Shown piece after piece: positions 56,152-64,000 of a stretch of 64,000 nt of DNA. Below the pieces are notes generated by a model. It had not been told where the DNA came from and did no database searches. It saw nothing but the letters and a program-made list of their open reading frames with translations. Numbering within the stretch: position 1 is the first letter of the stretch; each line of letters begins with the position of its first letter. The position numbers and the translations under genes were made by a program. The stretch is from Yoonia sp. G8-12. Its GTDB lineage: Bacteria > Pseudomonadota > Alphaproteobacteria > Rhodobacterales > Rhodobacteraceae. The stretch covers positions 1,178,001 through 1,242,000 of the forward strand of contig NZ_CP151762.1 in assembly GCF_038443675.1 (NCBI RefSeq), given 5' to 3'.

Positions 56152-56191
56152 TTATCATCTTGCCCTGAAAACTCCCGCCGGAGGCATCCCC
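56152..56191. repeat. 40-bp interspersed repeat, copy B
   Basis: Exact copy of 45307-45346, 12 bases after the rsmA stop and in the same orientation relative to the upstream gene. Confidence 0.85.
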
Positions 56192-56206
56192 ACCCATCCA
56201 AACAAA

Positions 56207-56228
56207 AAGCCCCCGAAATCGGAGGGCT
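56207..56228. terminator. Bidirectional terminator between rsmA and DUF4167 gene
   Basis: AGCCCCCGA and CGGAGGGCT arms around AAT, with a T-rich stretch after it on the plus strand and a run of T on the minus side (AAAAAG read in reverse). It serves both converging genes. Confidence 0.7.
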
Positions 56229-56234
56229 ATTGTT

Positions 56235-56750
56235 TTATTCGGCGGCCTCTGGGGCATTGTCGTTCTTGGGCCCCTCATCGGGTGCTTTGCGCGGCTTGCG
56301 CGGTTGGCGCGGGCGCTTTGGTTTTGCTTCTGGCGTTTCTACCAGACCGCTGTCGCCTTCGCTGGCAACTTCGGGCTGGTCCATCGCCGCAGGGTCATTG
56401 GCCGCTTCTTCTTGCGCTTTCAGGCGGTCCTGCCGTTCGCGATCACGCTCGGCCTGCCGCTGACGGTTCTGCTCTTCCTGCTCTTCGCGCTTGGCGTCCA
56501 CTTCGCGCTGCGCTTCGGCCAGAAGGCGTGTGTAGTGTTCGGCGTGCTGGGCAAAGTTTTCGGCATCCACACGGTCGCCCGACAAAACGGCATCGCGGTG
56601 AAGCTGGTTATACTTTTCAATAATTTGCTGCGGCGTACCGCGCACCTTACCATCGGGGCCGGAGCTATCGAAAACCCGGTTGATGATATTACCGCCCGAG
56701 GGCCGAGTGTTGCGGTTTTTATTCCGCGACCGTGACTTAGATGATCTCAT
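56235..56750 (-). CDS. DUF4167 domain protein
   Basis: A 171-residue protein. The N-terminal 85 residues (very basic SSKSRSRNKNRN, then GGNIINRVFDSSGPDGKVRGTPQQIIEKYNQLHRDA) match DUF4167, an alphaproteobacterial domain of unknown function. The remainder is charged coiled-coil (Glu/Gln/Arg-rich) and a Lys/Pro tail. The basic head suggests nucleic-acid binding, as inference. Confidence 0.85.
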   Translation of the reverse strand: MRSSKSRSRNKNRNTRPSGGNIINRVFDSSGPDGKVRGTPQQIIEKYNQLHRDAVLSGDRVDAENFAQHAEHYTRLLAEAQREVDAKREEQEEQNRQRQAERDRERQDRLKAQEEAANDPAAMDQPEVASEGDSGLVETPEAKPKRPRQPRKPRKAPDEGPKNDNAPEAAE

Positions 56751-56947
56751 AAGTTGCTTTCAAGCCTTTGGCTGTCGTTGCTGGGCCAGTGTCGCGCCTG
56801 TAGCGCGTCTTAAATCTGTGGCCTTGCGATGTTTGGCGACTGATCGGGGGAGGTCAGTGGCGAGCCTCGTCCCATCCGATGGGTCTGAATAAGCATGTGG
56901 GGGGGCCAAGACAAGACTAAAGTGAGAAAAAGGCACGTTTTCGCCGG

Positions 56948-57814
56948 TTATTGTGACTTATGTTGATGAATACCCACGCTTCTACCGGTCACAACGCGGT
57001 CACGGCCATCCAGATCGGGAATCACGAAAACATCGACCAGACCGCCCTGCAACATCAGTTCGGCGACCGCCTGACCTTGGGTCGATCCGATCTCGAAAAT
57101 CAACCGGCCGTCGGGCTCCAACACCTTTTGCGCCTGTGCAATGATAGTGCGATAGGCGGATAACCCGTCTGCCTCATCGGTAAGCGCCAGACGCGGCTCC
57201 CACTCGCGCACATCACGCGACAGCCCCGCCATTTCATCGGCGGCAATATAGGGCGGATTGGCCACGATCAGATCAAAAGGGCGTCTGATGCTGGCCATCC
57301 AGTCGCTTTGCACAAAAGTGGCCCTTTCATCGACACGGTGGCGCTGCGCATTGCGCATGGCCACGTCCAACGCCCGCGGCGACACATCGGCCCCCACGCC
57401 AACCGCTGCGGGGTTTTCGGCCAGAAGTGTCACCAGAATACAGCCCGAGCCAGTCCCAAGATCAAGCACGCGCGCAAACGGAGCGCGCAGGGCCATTTCA
57501 ATCAGGGTCTCGGTTTCGGGGCGCGGATCAAGCACATCCTTTGTCACCTCGAATGCACGCCCGTAAAACGCGCGCGACCCAACCAGATGCGACACAGGCT
57601 CGAACCGTGACCGCCGCGCAATCAGGTGGTCAAAGCGGGTGGCGACCTCTGCCGACACAGGCTCGGGCAAAATCAGCGTCAAACGGCCTGCATCCACCCC
57701 TGAGGCATAGGCGAGGAGCTTGCGCGCATCACGCGCGGCATCCGGCACGCCTGACTTGGTCAGTTGCCGCACAGCCGCCGCCAGAATCTGACTGCCGGTT
57801 GGGGTGTCCGTCAC
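56948..57814 (-). CDS. prmC: Release factor glutamine methyltransferase
   Basis: A 288-residue HemK/PrmC enzyme that methylates the glutamine of the GGQ motif in release factors. The AdoMet motif is VLDLGTGSGCI and the catalytic NPPY motif appears as IVANPPYIA. The start overlaps the prfA stop by four bases, so enzyme and substrate are made from one transcript. Confidence 0.95.
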   Translation of the reverse strand: MTDTPTGSQILAAAVRQLTKSGVPDAARDARKLLAYASGVDAGRLTLILPEPVSAEVATRFDHLIARRSRFEPVSHLVGSRAFYGRAFEVTKDVLDPRPETETLIEMALRAPFARVLDLGTGSGCILVTLLAENPAAVGVGADVSPRALDVAMRNAQRHRVDERATFVQSDWMASIRRPFDLIVANPPYIAADEMAGLSRDVREWEPRLALTDEADGLSAYRTIIAQAQKVLEPDGRLIFEIGSTQGQAVAELMLQGGLVDVFVIPDLDGRDRVVTGRSVGIHQHKSQ

Positions 57815-58866
57815 GCGCCCATCTCGGCCAGCAGGGTGGCCTGCGCGTCTGACTGCAAGGCGCTGATAATCTCGTCCAGATCGCCCTGCATCACCTGCCC
57901 CAGCGAATAAAGCGTCAGGTTGATCCGGTGATCGGTCAAGCGGCCTTGCGGGAAATTATAGGTCCTGATCCGCTCGGACCGGTCGCCCGAGCCGACCTGG
58001 CTTTTGCGATCGGCAGAACGTTCGCTGTCCACACGCTGGCGTTCCAGATCAAAGAGACGTGTTTTGAGAACCTGCATCGCAATTTCGCGGTTGCGGTGTT
58101 GGGATTTCTCGGAACTGACCACAATCATCCCCGTCGGAATGTGCAAAATCCGCACCGCACTGTCCGTTGTGTTCACATGCTGGCCACCGGACCCTGATGC
58201 GCGCATCGTATCAATGCGTAAGTCGTTGGCATTGATTTCGATATCCACATCCTCGGCCTCTGGCAGCACCGCCACCGTCGCCGCAGAGGTATGGATGCGC
58301 CCGCCGCTTTCGGTTTCCGGCACGCGTTGCACACGGTGAACGCCGCTTTCATATTTCAGCTTGGCAAAAACACCATCGCCCACAATGCGCGCGACAACCT
58401 CTTTGACGCCGCCAAGTTCACTCAGGCTTTCTTCCAAAATCTCGAAACGCCAGCCCTGTTTTTCGGCATAGCGCTGATACATCCGCAGCAAATCAGCCGC
58501 GAAAAGCCCCGCTTCGTCACCGCCCGTGCCGGGGCGGATTTCAAGCAAGGCAGGGCGTGCGTCAGCCGCATCCTTGGGCAAAAGCGCCAGTTGCACATCA
58601 TGCTCGGACGCTTCCAGCGCTTCTTTCAATTCCGGCAACTCGGCCTCGGCCAGTTCCTTCATTTCAGGATCGGCCAACATGGCCTCGGCCTCGGCGATCT
58701 GGGATAACAGATCCTTATAGGCCGTCACGGTTTCCACCACGGGGCGCAACTCGGCGTATTCCTTGCCCAGCGTGGCAATTTCATTGCCAGCGGCACCACC
58801 TGCCATCTTCGCTTCCAGAAACTGGAAACGGGCAATCAGTTGTTCAATTCTATCAGATGCGATCAT
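57811..58866 (-). CDS. prfA: Peptide chain release factor 1
   Basis: A 351-residue class I release factor reading UAA and UAG. The GGQ loop is SGSGGQHVNTT, and the stop-codon recognition tripeptide is the PET in RVPETESGGRIHTS. Full length. Upstream of prmC in the normal order. Confidence 0.96.
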   Translation of the reverse strand: MIASDRIEQLIARFQFLEAKMAGGAAGNEIATLGKEYAELRPVVETVTAYKDLLSQIAEAEAMLADPEMKELAEAELPELKEALEASEHDVQLALLPKDAADARPALLEIRPGTGGDEAGLFAADLLRMYQRYAEKQGWRFEILEESLSELGGVKEVVARIVGDGVFAKLKYESGVHRVQRVPETESGGRIHTSAATVAVLPEAEDVDIEINANDLRIDTMRASGSGGQHVNTTDSAVRILHIPTGMIVVSSEKSQHRNREIAMQVLKTRLFDLERQRVDSERSADRKSQVGSGDRSERIRTYNFPQGRLTDHRINLTLYSLGQVMQGDLDEIISALQSDAQATLLAEMGA

Positions 58867-58884
58867 AGCACACCGATTGGCCGA

Positions 58885-59316
58885 TCACAGCGGCTCGGTC
58901 AAGGGGCCAAGCGTTTCCAGCCATCCCAGAATACGGGCTTGGTTCACACCGATGTCAGACCCGCCAAAGCGTAAACGGCCGTAGACGATCAACAGGTCGT
59001 CGGTGACTGTGACGGTGGTGTAATCGGGAAAACCCCAAACGCGCGACCGTGTCTGGAAGGTCATCATGCCTTCGTTCACCGATCCTGCAATCAATGTGGT
59101 GCGTGGCGTGGCCAAGGCGCGTTGCTCAAACGCCTGCAATACCTCGGCGGCGGTTGCGGTAATCCGGCGCGCAGCAAGGAACCCGCCCGCCTCACTGGTG
59201 TCACCGGGGGCTGCGGCTTGGGGTGCTAGGTTCCAACGGTTCGGATCGGTGGGGGCCAGACGCACATAGGCCGCAAAGCCAACAACAACGATAATCAGAA
59301 AATATAAAATACGCAT
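58885..59316 (-). CDS. DUF1499 family protein
   Basis: A 143-residue protein with one N-terminal membrane helix or uncleaved signal (about 1-18) and a DUF1499-like domain: SVNEGMMTFQTRSRVWGFPDYTTVTV and LRFGGSDIGVNQARILGWLETL near the end. It starts upstream of prfA on the same strand with an 18-base gap, so it may lead that operon. Function unknown. Confidence 0.8.
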   Translation of the reverse strand: MRILYFLIIVVVGFAAYVRLAPTDPNRWNLAPQAAAPGDTSEAGGFLAARRITATAAEVLQAFEQRALATPRTTLIAGSVNEGMMTFQTRSRVWGFPDYTTVTVTDDLLIVYGRLRFGGSDIGVNQARILGWLETLGPLTEPL

Positions 59317-59375
59317 GTCGCCCTTTCGAAAAACGCCCCTGCCACAGCTAATGCCGCGCGGATGTGATGTGAAGC

Positions 59376-60317
59376 CTACCGATACGGCACGCCGGGTAAA
59401 ATCGACAACATCTCGAACATCAGATTGGCCCCCGTCAGCGCGGTATTGCCGGATGTATCATAGGGCGGCGACACCTCGACCAGATCACAGCCCACGATAT
59501 TCAACCCGCGCAAGCCCCGGATCAGCTCCATCGCTTGCGGCGTTGTCAGCCCGCCGATTTCAGGCGTACCGGTGCCCGGCGCATAGGCGGGGTCCAGACT
59601 GTCGATGTCATAGGTGATATAGCACGGCTGGTCGCCAATCTGCGCCTTGATCTCTGCCGCCAGTGGCGACAGCGATTTATGCCACAACTGCGGTGCCAGA
59701 TATTGCTGAAAACCCCAGCCCGCGGCCTCGGTGAAATCATCCGCCGTGTAACCTGTGCCGCGCAGACCGATCTGGAACACTTTGGCGGCCGTAATCAACC
59801 CTTCCTCGTAGGCGCGGCGGAACACCGTGCCGTGGGTTTCACGTTCGCCGAACATTTCGTCGTTTACATCTGCATGGGCATCGACATGGACCAATGCGAC
59901 AGGCCCGTATTTTGCAGCAATCGCGCGCAGCGCAGGCAGCGTGAGCGTATGATCCCCGCCCAAGGTCATCGGGATAAAGTCATGCTTGAGGTGTGTCTTG
60001 TAAGTCTCTGTAATTAGACGAATACTATCGGTTAATGAAAACGTATTGATCGCCACATCGCCAAGATCGGCACATTGCAACGCATCAAAGGGGGCTGCCC
60101 CTGTCTGGATGTTATAGGGTCGGATCATCGCCGATTGTTCGCGCAACTGTTTCGGCCCCATCCGTGTGCCCGACCGCCAAGAGGTGCCAATATCCATCGG
60201 GATCCCGATAAACCCCACATCAATATCTGCGGCACTGGCCACCTGCGGCAAGCGCATAAAGGTCTGCGGTCCTGAAAAACGGGCCAGATCATTGCCTGAT
60301 ATCGGTTGGTTCGGCAT
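59376..60317 (-). CDS. speB: Agmatinase-family ureohydrolase (second)
   Basis: A 313-residue arginase/agmatinase-fold enzyme with the dinuclear manganese ligands in LGGDHTLTLPA, HVDAHADVND and DIDSLDPAYAPGTGTPE. The start at 60317 follows AAGGAAAAAG. It overlaps the stop of its paralogue by one base. Ureohydrolases of this type cleave agmatine, guanidinobutyrate or similar, and the exact substrate cannot be read here. Confidence 0.88.
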   Translation of the reverse strand: MPNQPISGNDLARFSGPQTFMRLPQVASAADIDVGFIGIPMDIGTSWRSGTRMGPKQLREQSAMIRPYNIQTGAAPFDALQCADLGDVAINTFSLTDSIRLITETYKTHLKHDFIPMTLGGDHTLTLPALRAIAAKYGPVALVHVDAHADVNDEMFGERETHGTVFRRAYEEGLITAAKVFQIGLRGTGYTADDFTEAAGWGFQQYLAPQLWHKSLSPLAAEIKAQIGDQPCYITYDIDSLDPAYAPGTGTPEIGGLTTPQAMELIRGLRGLNIVGCDLVEVSPPYDTSGNTALTGANLMFEMLSILPGVPYR

Positions 60318-61285
60318 CACTTTTTCCTTTTGTTCCATAGCGCAAGACAGCAAAGCTCCATCGCGACATGTGCGCCCGCAATCGCCGTTGCACCGGTGGT
60401 GTCATAGGGCGGCGAAACTTCGACGACATCGCCGCCCACCATATTGATCCCCGCCATATCCCGCAGGATCGCCGCCGCCTGCCACGACGCCAGACCACCC
60501 CAGACAGGCGTGCCGGTGCCGGGGGCAAATGCAGGATCAAGCGCATCAATATCAAAAGTCACATAGGCCGGATGATCGCCCACGCGGTCCTTGATCTGGT
60601 CTGTCACCCACGCGGTGCCCTTTTCATGGCAGGTGCGCGCATCAATGAAAGGCATGCCCAGATAGTCCTCACAGTCCGTGCGAATCCCGATCTGGATTGA
60701 TCGCGTCACATCGACCAGACCCAGCTTCACCGCTTTGTACATCATCGTGCCATGATCTATGCGCGCCATGTCATCGTCGGGCCAAAGATCGGAATGAGCA
60801 TCAAACTGCACCACGGACATCGGCCCGTATTTCGCGGCAAAGCTACGCAAAATCGGCAGGGTGATAAAATGATCGCCCCCCAACGTGATCGCTCCGCACC
60901 CCTGATCCAGAATCCCCGCGATATGCGCCTGCACCAACGCTGGCACGCCTGCCACATTGGCGTAGTCAAAGGCCATATCGCCATAATCGGCGATGGCAAA
61001 TTCGCTCAACGGGTCAAACCCGTCCCACCCGTAAGGCGGATCATAAGGTTGCAGGCTTGACGCCTCTCTGATCGCGCGCGGCCCGAAACGGGTGCCGGGG
61101 CGGTGGGTGACGGCCTGATCAAAGGGCACGCCAGTGACGGCCAGATCAAACCCCGCCAGATCCTTGGTGTACATCCGGCGCAAGAACGACGTCGCCCCAC
61201 CAAAGGCGTTCTCATAGGCCAGTCCGCGCCGGTCTTTGGCCGTAAACGCCCCGTCCACGGCCTCTTTTGCTTTATCAAGTGTCAC
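60317..61285 (-). CDS. speB: Agmatinase-family ureohydrolase (first)
   Basis: A 322-residue paralogue of the following gene, with metal motifs LGGDHFITLPI, QFDAHSDLWPD and DIDALDPAFAPGTGTPV. The two are similar in layout but clearly diverged, for example in the N-terminal 35 residues and in the loop after the second motif, suggesting different substrates. They are co-transcribed. Confidence 0.88.
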   Translation of the reverse strand: MTLDKAKEAVDGAFTAKDRRGLAYENAFGGATSFLRRMYTKDLAGFDLAVTGVPFDQAVTHRPGTRFGPRAIREASSLQPYDPPYGWDGFDPLSEFAIADYGDMAFDYANVAGVPALVQAHIAGILDQGCGAITLGGDHFITLPILRSFAAKYGPMSVVQFDAHSDLWPDDDMARIDHGTMMYKAVKLGLVDVTRSIQIGIRTDCEDYLGMPFIDARTCHEKGTAWVTDQIKDRVGDHPAYVTFDIDALDPAFAPGTGTPVWGGLASWQAAAILRDMAGINMVGGDVVEVSPPYDTTGATAIAGAHVAMELCCLALWNKRKK

Positions 61286-61315
61286 CAGCGCACCTCATTC
61301 TCGCCTGTCATTTTC

Positions 61316-61345
61316 CATGTCCAATCAAACTTCCGCCGGAGGCTC
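61316..61345. repeat. Diverged member of the 40-bp repeat family
   Basis: CATGTCCAATCAAACTTCCG, then CCGGAGGCTCC, keeps the CCGCCGGAGGC core of the exact repeats at 45307 and 56152. It lies in the gap between the agmatinase pair and the amidohydrolase. Confidence 0.5.
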
Positions 61346-61365
61346 CGACACCTGCAAAGCAAACC

Positions 61366-62523
61366 CTACCCCGCAGGTAGAGCCCGCTCGACCAGTCGCG
61401 CGAAATACGACGCGCCCACAGGGGCGGCCCCATCGGCAAAATCATACTTCGGGTGATGCAATCCTGCGCTATCACCGTTGCCGACATAGACATAAGCCCC
61501 AGGGCGTTGTTCCAGAAAATACGAAAAATCCTCGGCCCCCATGTCATACTGGCGCGCATCATCCACATCCGGTGACACTTCACGCGCCACATCTGCCGCA
61601 AATGCGGTCTTTTCGGCGTCATTAATGGTGGCGGGATAGCCGCGCTCATAGACCAGTTGCGCCTGCACGGCATAGGCCGCCGCATGGCCTGCAACGATCT
61701 CGGTCAGGCGCTTTTCCACCATATCCTGCACGGATTTGGCCATCGTGCGGACGGTGCCGTTGATATAGGCCTTTTCGGGGACGACATTGTCGGCCGATCC
61801 GGTGTGAATTTGCGTCACCGAAATCACCAGATCCTCATAGGGCACGTGGTTGCGACTGACGATGGTCTGGATCGCGTTCACCATGCCCACGGCCGCGACC
61901 ACAGGATCGGCTGTCTCATAGGGGTACGCCCCGTGACCGCCCACCCCCTTGATATGAATATGAAAAGCATCCACCGCCGCCATGATCGGCCCCGGCGTGG
62001 TATAAAATGCGCCCACCGCATCGCCCGGGCCACTGTGAAGGGCGTAAACCTCTTTGATGTCGAACCGGTCCAGAATACCCTCTTTCACCATGACCTCGCC
62101 ACCGCCACCGTTCTCTTCGGCGGGCTGGAAGACCAGCGCCACACGGCCCGCAAAGTTACGCGTCTCCGCCAGATACCGCGCCGCGCCCAAAAGCATGGTG
62201 GTGTGCCCGTCATGCCCGCAGGCATGCATCCTGCCCGCGAATTTCGAGGCATAGGCCAACCCGGTTTCTTCCTGCATCGGCAGCGCATCCATATCGGCGC
62301 GCAGACCAATCGTCGGCCCGTCCGCCTTGCCGTTGATGATCGCCACAACGCCCGAGGTGGCAATCCCCTCATGGATTTCATCGACCCCGAAGGCGCGCAG
62401 CTTTTCCACAACAAAAGCCGCCGTTTTATGGCAATCGAACCCCAGTTCGGGGTGTTGATGCAGATGGCGGCGCCAAGCCGTCATATCATCGGCGAAATCG
62501 GCGATGCGGTTAATCACTGGCAT
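61366..62523 (-). CDS. M20-family amidohydrolase
   Basis: A 385-residue metallopeptidase-fold amidohydrolase (hippurate hydrolase/aminoacylase type). HACGHDGHTTMLLGAA and FQPAEENGGGGEVM carry metal ligands and the catalytic glutamate, and GAEDFSYFLEQRPGAYVYVG is the C-terminal hallmark. The start at 62523 (MPVINRIADF) is preferred over a longer frame. Substrate probably an N-acyl amino acid. Confidence 0.9.
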   Translation of the reverse strand: MPVINRIADFADDMTAWRRHLHQHPELGFDCHKTAAFVVEKLRAFGVDEIHEGIATSGVVAIINGKADGPTIGLRADMDALPMQEETGLAYASKFAGRMHACGHDGHTTMLLGAARYLAETRNFAGRVALVFQPAEENGGGGEVMVKEGILDRFDIKEVYALHSGPGDAVGAFYTTPGPIMAAVDAFHIHIKGVGGHGAYPYETADPVVAAVGMVNAIQTIVSRNHVPYEDLVISVTQIHTGSADNVVPEKAYINGTVRTMAKSVQDMVEKRLTEIVAGHAAAYAVQAQLVYERGYPATINDAEKTAFAADVAREVSPDVDDARQYDMGAEDFSYFLEQRPGAYVYVGNGDSAGLHHPKYDFADGAAPVGASYFARLVERALPAG

Positions 62524-62586
62524 GGCTGGCGCTCCGGGCTTTGTGCTTTTACGGTGCCACTTGACCCCAACAAGAGGCCCCGCGCA

Positions 62587-63411
62587 ATGCCTGATGACAC
62601 CCTGATCCACGATCCCGACGGCGGTATGCCGCGCCTTTTGGAAATCATGCGCCGCCTGCGTGATCCCGACACAGGCTGCCCTTGGGATATTGAACAGGAT
62701 TTTGCCTCCATCGCCCCCTACACCATTGAAGAGGCCTATGAGGTGGCCGATGCCATCGCCCGCGCCGATTGGGGCGAATTGGAGGGCGAATTGGGCGATC
62801 TGTTATTACAGACGGTCTATCACACCCAAATGGGCTCCGAGGCGGGGCATTTCACATTCGAGAGCGTGGTGAAGGCAATTTCCGACAAAATGGTCGCGCG
62901 CCATCCCCATGTTTTCGGCGACGAATCGCGTGATAAATCGGCCGAACAACAGACGGCCGATTGGGAAAAGATCAAAGCGGCGGAACGTGCAGGCAAGGCG
63001 CAGTTCCGCACATTGGACGGTGTGGCCACCGGCCTGCCTGCCCTGACCCGCGCGGTCAAACTGCAAAAACGGGCCGCGCGTGTGGGGTTTGACTGGCCCG
63101 ACACGACCCATGTGATTGATAAGATTGTCGAAGAGGCCGGTGAATTGATTGAGGCCCGCGACACGCTGACCCAAACCGAGGTCGAAGAGGAATTCGGCGA
63201 TCTGTTGTTTGTGGTCGCCAATCTTGCCCGGCATCTGGAGATTGACCCCGAAACAGCCCTGCGCGCCACCAATGCGAAATTCACACGGCGGTTCGAGGCG
63301 GTGGAGAATGCGCTAAACGCGCAAGGCAAGACACCCGCTGACAGCGATCTGGCGGAAATGGACGCGCTTTGGGATCAGGTGAAGGCGGTGGAAAAAGCGG
63401 GGAAAACTTAG
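62587..63411 (+). CDS. mazG: Nucleoside triphosphate pyrophosphohydrolase MazG
   Basis: A 274-residue two-domain MazG enzyme hydrolysing NTPs to NMP and pyrophosphate. RRLRDPDTGCPWDIEQDFASIAPYTIEEAYEVADAI opens the first domain, and a second EExxE motif occurs in VEEAGELIEARD. The start at 62587 excludes a long shadow frame opposite the amidohydrolase. Converges with the ABC-F gene. Confidence 0.95.
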   Translation: MPDDTLIHDPDGGMPRLLEIMRRLRDPDTGCPWDIEQDFASIAPYTIEEAYEVADAIARADWGELEGELGDLLLQTVYHTQMGSEAGHFTFESVVKAISDKMVARHPHVFGDESRDKSAEQQTADWEKIKAAERAGKAQFRTLDGVATGLPALTRAVKLQKRAARVGFDWPDTTHVIDKIVEEAGELIEARDTLTQTEVEEEFGDLLFVVANLARHLEIDPETALRATNAKFTRRFEAVENALNAQGKTPADSDLAEMDALWDQVKAVEKAGKT

Positions 63412-64000
63412 CCTGCTTTCTCTTCCAGCATCAACCATTCTTCTTCGGCATCCGACAGCGCGTTCTGGCGCGCCACAAGCGCGTCGGTCGCCTTTTGGAA
63501 CTTGACCGGGTGCTTGGTGAACAGCTCAGGATCGGCCAGCAATTCTTCCAGCTTGGTGATCTCGGCGGTCAGTTGATCAATCACACCGGGCAATTCTTCC
63601 AGCCTGTGTTTTTCGGTGAATGACAGGCCTGATGCAGATTTCTTCTCGGCCTTTTTTTCTTTCTTTGCCAGTGGCTTGCTGGCCTCTTTGGATTCGAAAA
63701 ATCGCCGCCGCGTTGCGCGCGGTAATCAGTCCAGCCGCCAGCATAAACCACCGCCTGCCCGTTGCCTTCCATCGCGATTGTGGTGGTTGCCACGCGATCC
63801 AGAAAATCACGGTCGTGACTGACCAAAAGCACGGTGCCGTCGTATTCGCCCAGGATATCCTGCAACAAATCAAGCGTTTCGATGTCCAGATCGTTGGTCG
63901 GTTCGTCCAAAATCAACAGGTTGCTTTCGCGCGCCATCAGACGTGCGAGCAACAGCCGCGCCTTTTCGCCCCCCGACAGCGACCGCACCGGTGCGCGTGC
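63408..64000 (-). pseudogene. uup: ABC-F ATPase C-terminal part, frameshifted, truncated by window edge
   Basis: C-terminal part of a Uup-like ABC-F protein whose N-terminus lies beyond position 64000. The signature (RSLSGGEKARLLLARL), Walker B (LLILDEPTNDLD), switch histidine (LLVSHDRDFLDRVATTTIAMEG) and the start of the coiled coil are readable. The frame then shifts at the A5 run 63697-63701: with a sixth A the text continues GGDFFESKEASKP and on to the normal coiled-coil end (LEELPGVIDQLTAEITKLEELL). The one-base loss in a homopolymer may be a sequencing error; if real, the C-terminal coiled coil is lost. Confidence 0.85.

Noticed and set aside
61657..62586. 310-codon extension of mazG upstream
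   Set aside because: It runs antisense through the M20 amidohydrolase, and the conserved MazG opening begins just after 62587.

Overview
The window reads as alphaproteobacterial, most likely a marine Rhodobacteraceae (Roseobacter-type) chromosome. This rests on the GC-rich coding style, the suf gene order with two YIP1-type membrane genes, the pepA-holC / lptF-lptG-lptD-surA-pdxA-rsmA neighbourhood, a DUF4167 protein and an IscR that lacks the usual cysteine cluster. No species-level call is possible from sequence reading alone.

Layout. Positions 1 to about 26,240 are an accessory island. Its left edge carries the decayed C-terminal tail of a DUF3363-type conjugative relaxase, and its right edge carries a short N-terminal piece of a TraG/VirD4 coupling protein. 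It stops at the 3' end of a tRNA-Arg(CCG). Between the two remnants lies a compact cargo: a tripartite RND pump with its outer-membrane factor, a second exporter (HlyD, fused RbbA-like ABC, ABC-2 permease), a third exporter (MacB-type ATPase, FtsX permease, HlyD), a PHA-synthase-like protein, a rifampin-phosphotransferase/PEP-synthase-like protein, a DUF5661-like protein, a tandem SpoIIAA/STAS protein, an SDR, a lipoprotein hydrolase, an APC permease and one GbsR/MarR-type regulator.

The most interesting signal is regulatory. Five copies of an 18-bp inverted repeat, consensus GTTCAGTNNNNACTGAAC, sit at 4201, 5577, 13266, 20821 and 21437. Each is in an intergenic gap, and together they lie in front of nearly every transcription unit of the cargo, including the gap beside the regulator gene. 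The cargo therefore looks like a single-regulator regulon combining three envelope export machines with a PHA-synthase-like enzyme and a swivelling-histidine phosphotransferase. I know no name for this combination.

Positions 26,244 to 64,000 are core chromosome: tRNA-Arg; a minus-strand suf operon (iscR, nifS-like, sufB, unknown, sufC, sufD, two YIP1, sufS); a plus-strand group (alpha/beta hydrolase, unknown, HD phosphohydrolase, DEAD-box helicase, TfoX-C protein, MFS); ndk; a second MFS with a His-rich tail; an EamA exporter; an ABC-F ATPase; MarC; an aspartic protease; a 31-residue lipoprotein; holC-pepA; the LPS-export/OM-biogenesis operon; DUF4167; prmC-prfA; DUF1499; two overlapping agmatinase-family genes; an M20 amidohydrolase; mazG; and a second ABC-F gene running off the right edge.

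Two core genes (iscR and the right-edge ABC-F gene) are each broken by a one-base loss in a short homopolymer, which suggests sequence error as much as real mutation. Interspersed short repeats (a 40-bp exact repeat and a hairpin family) occur only between core genes in what I read.
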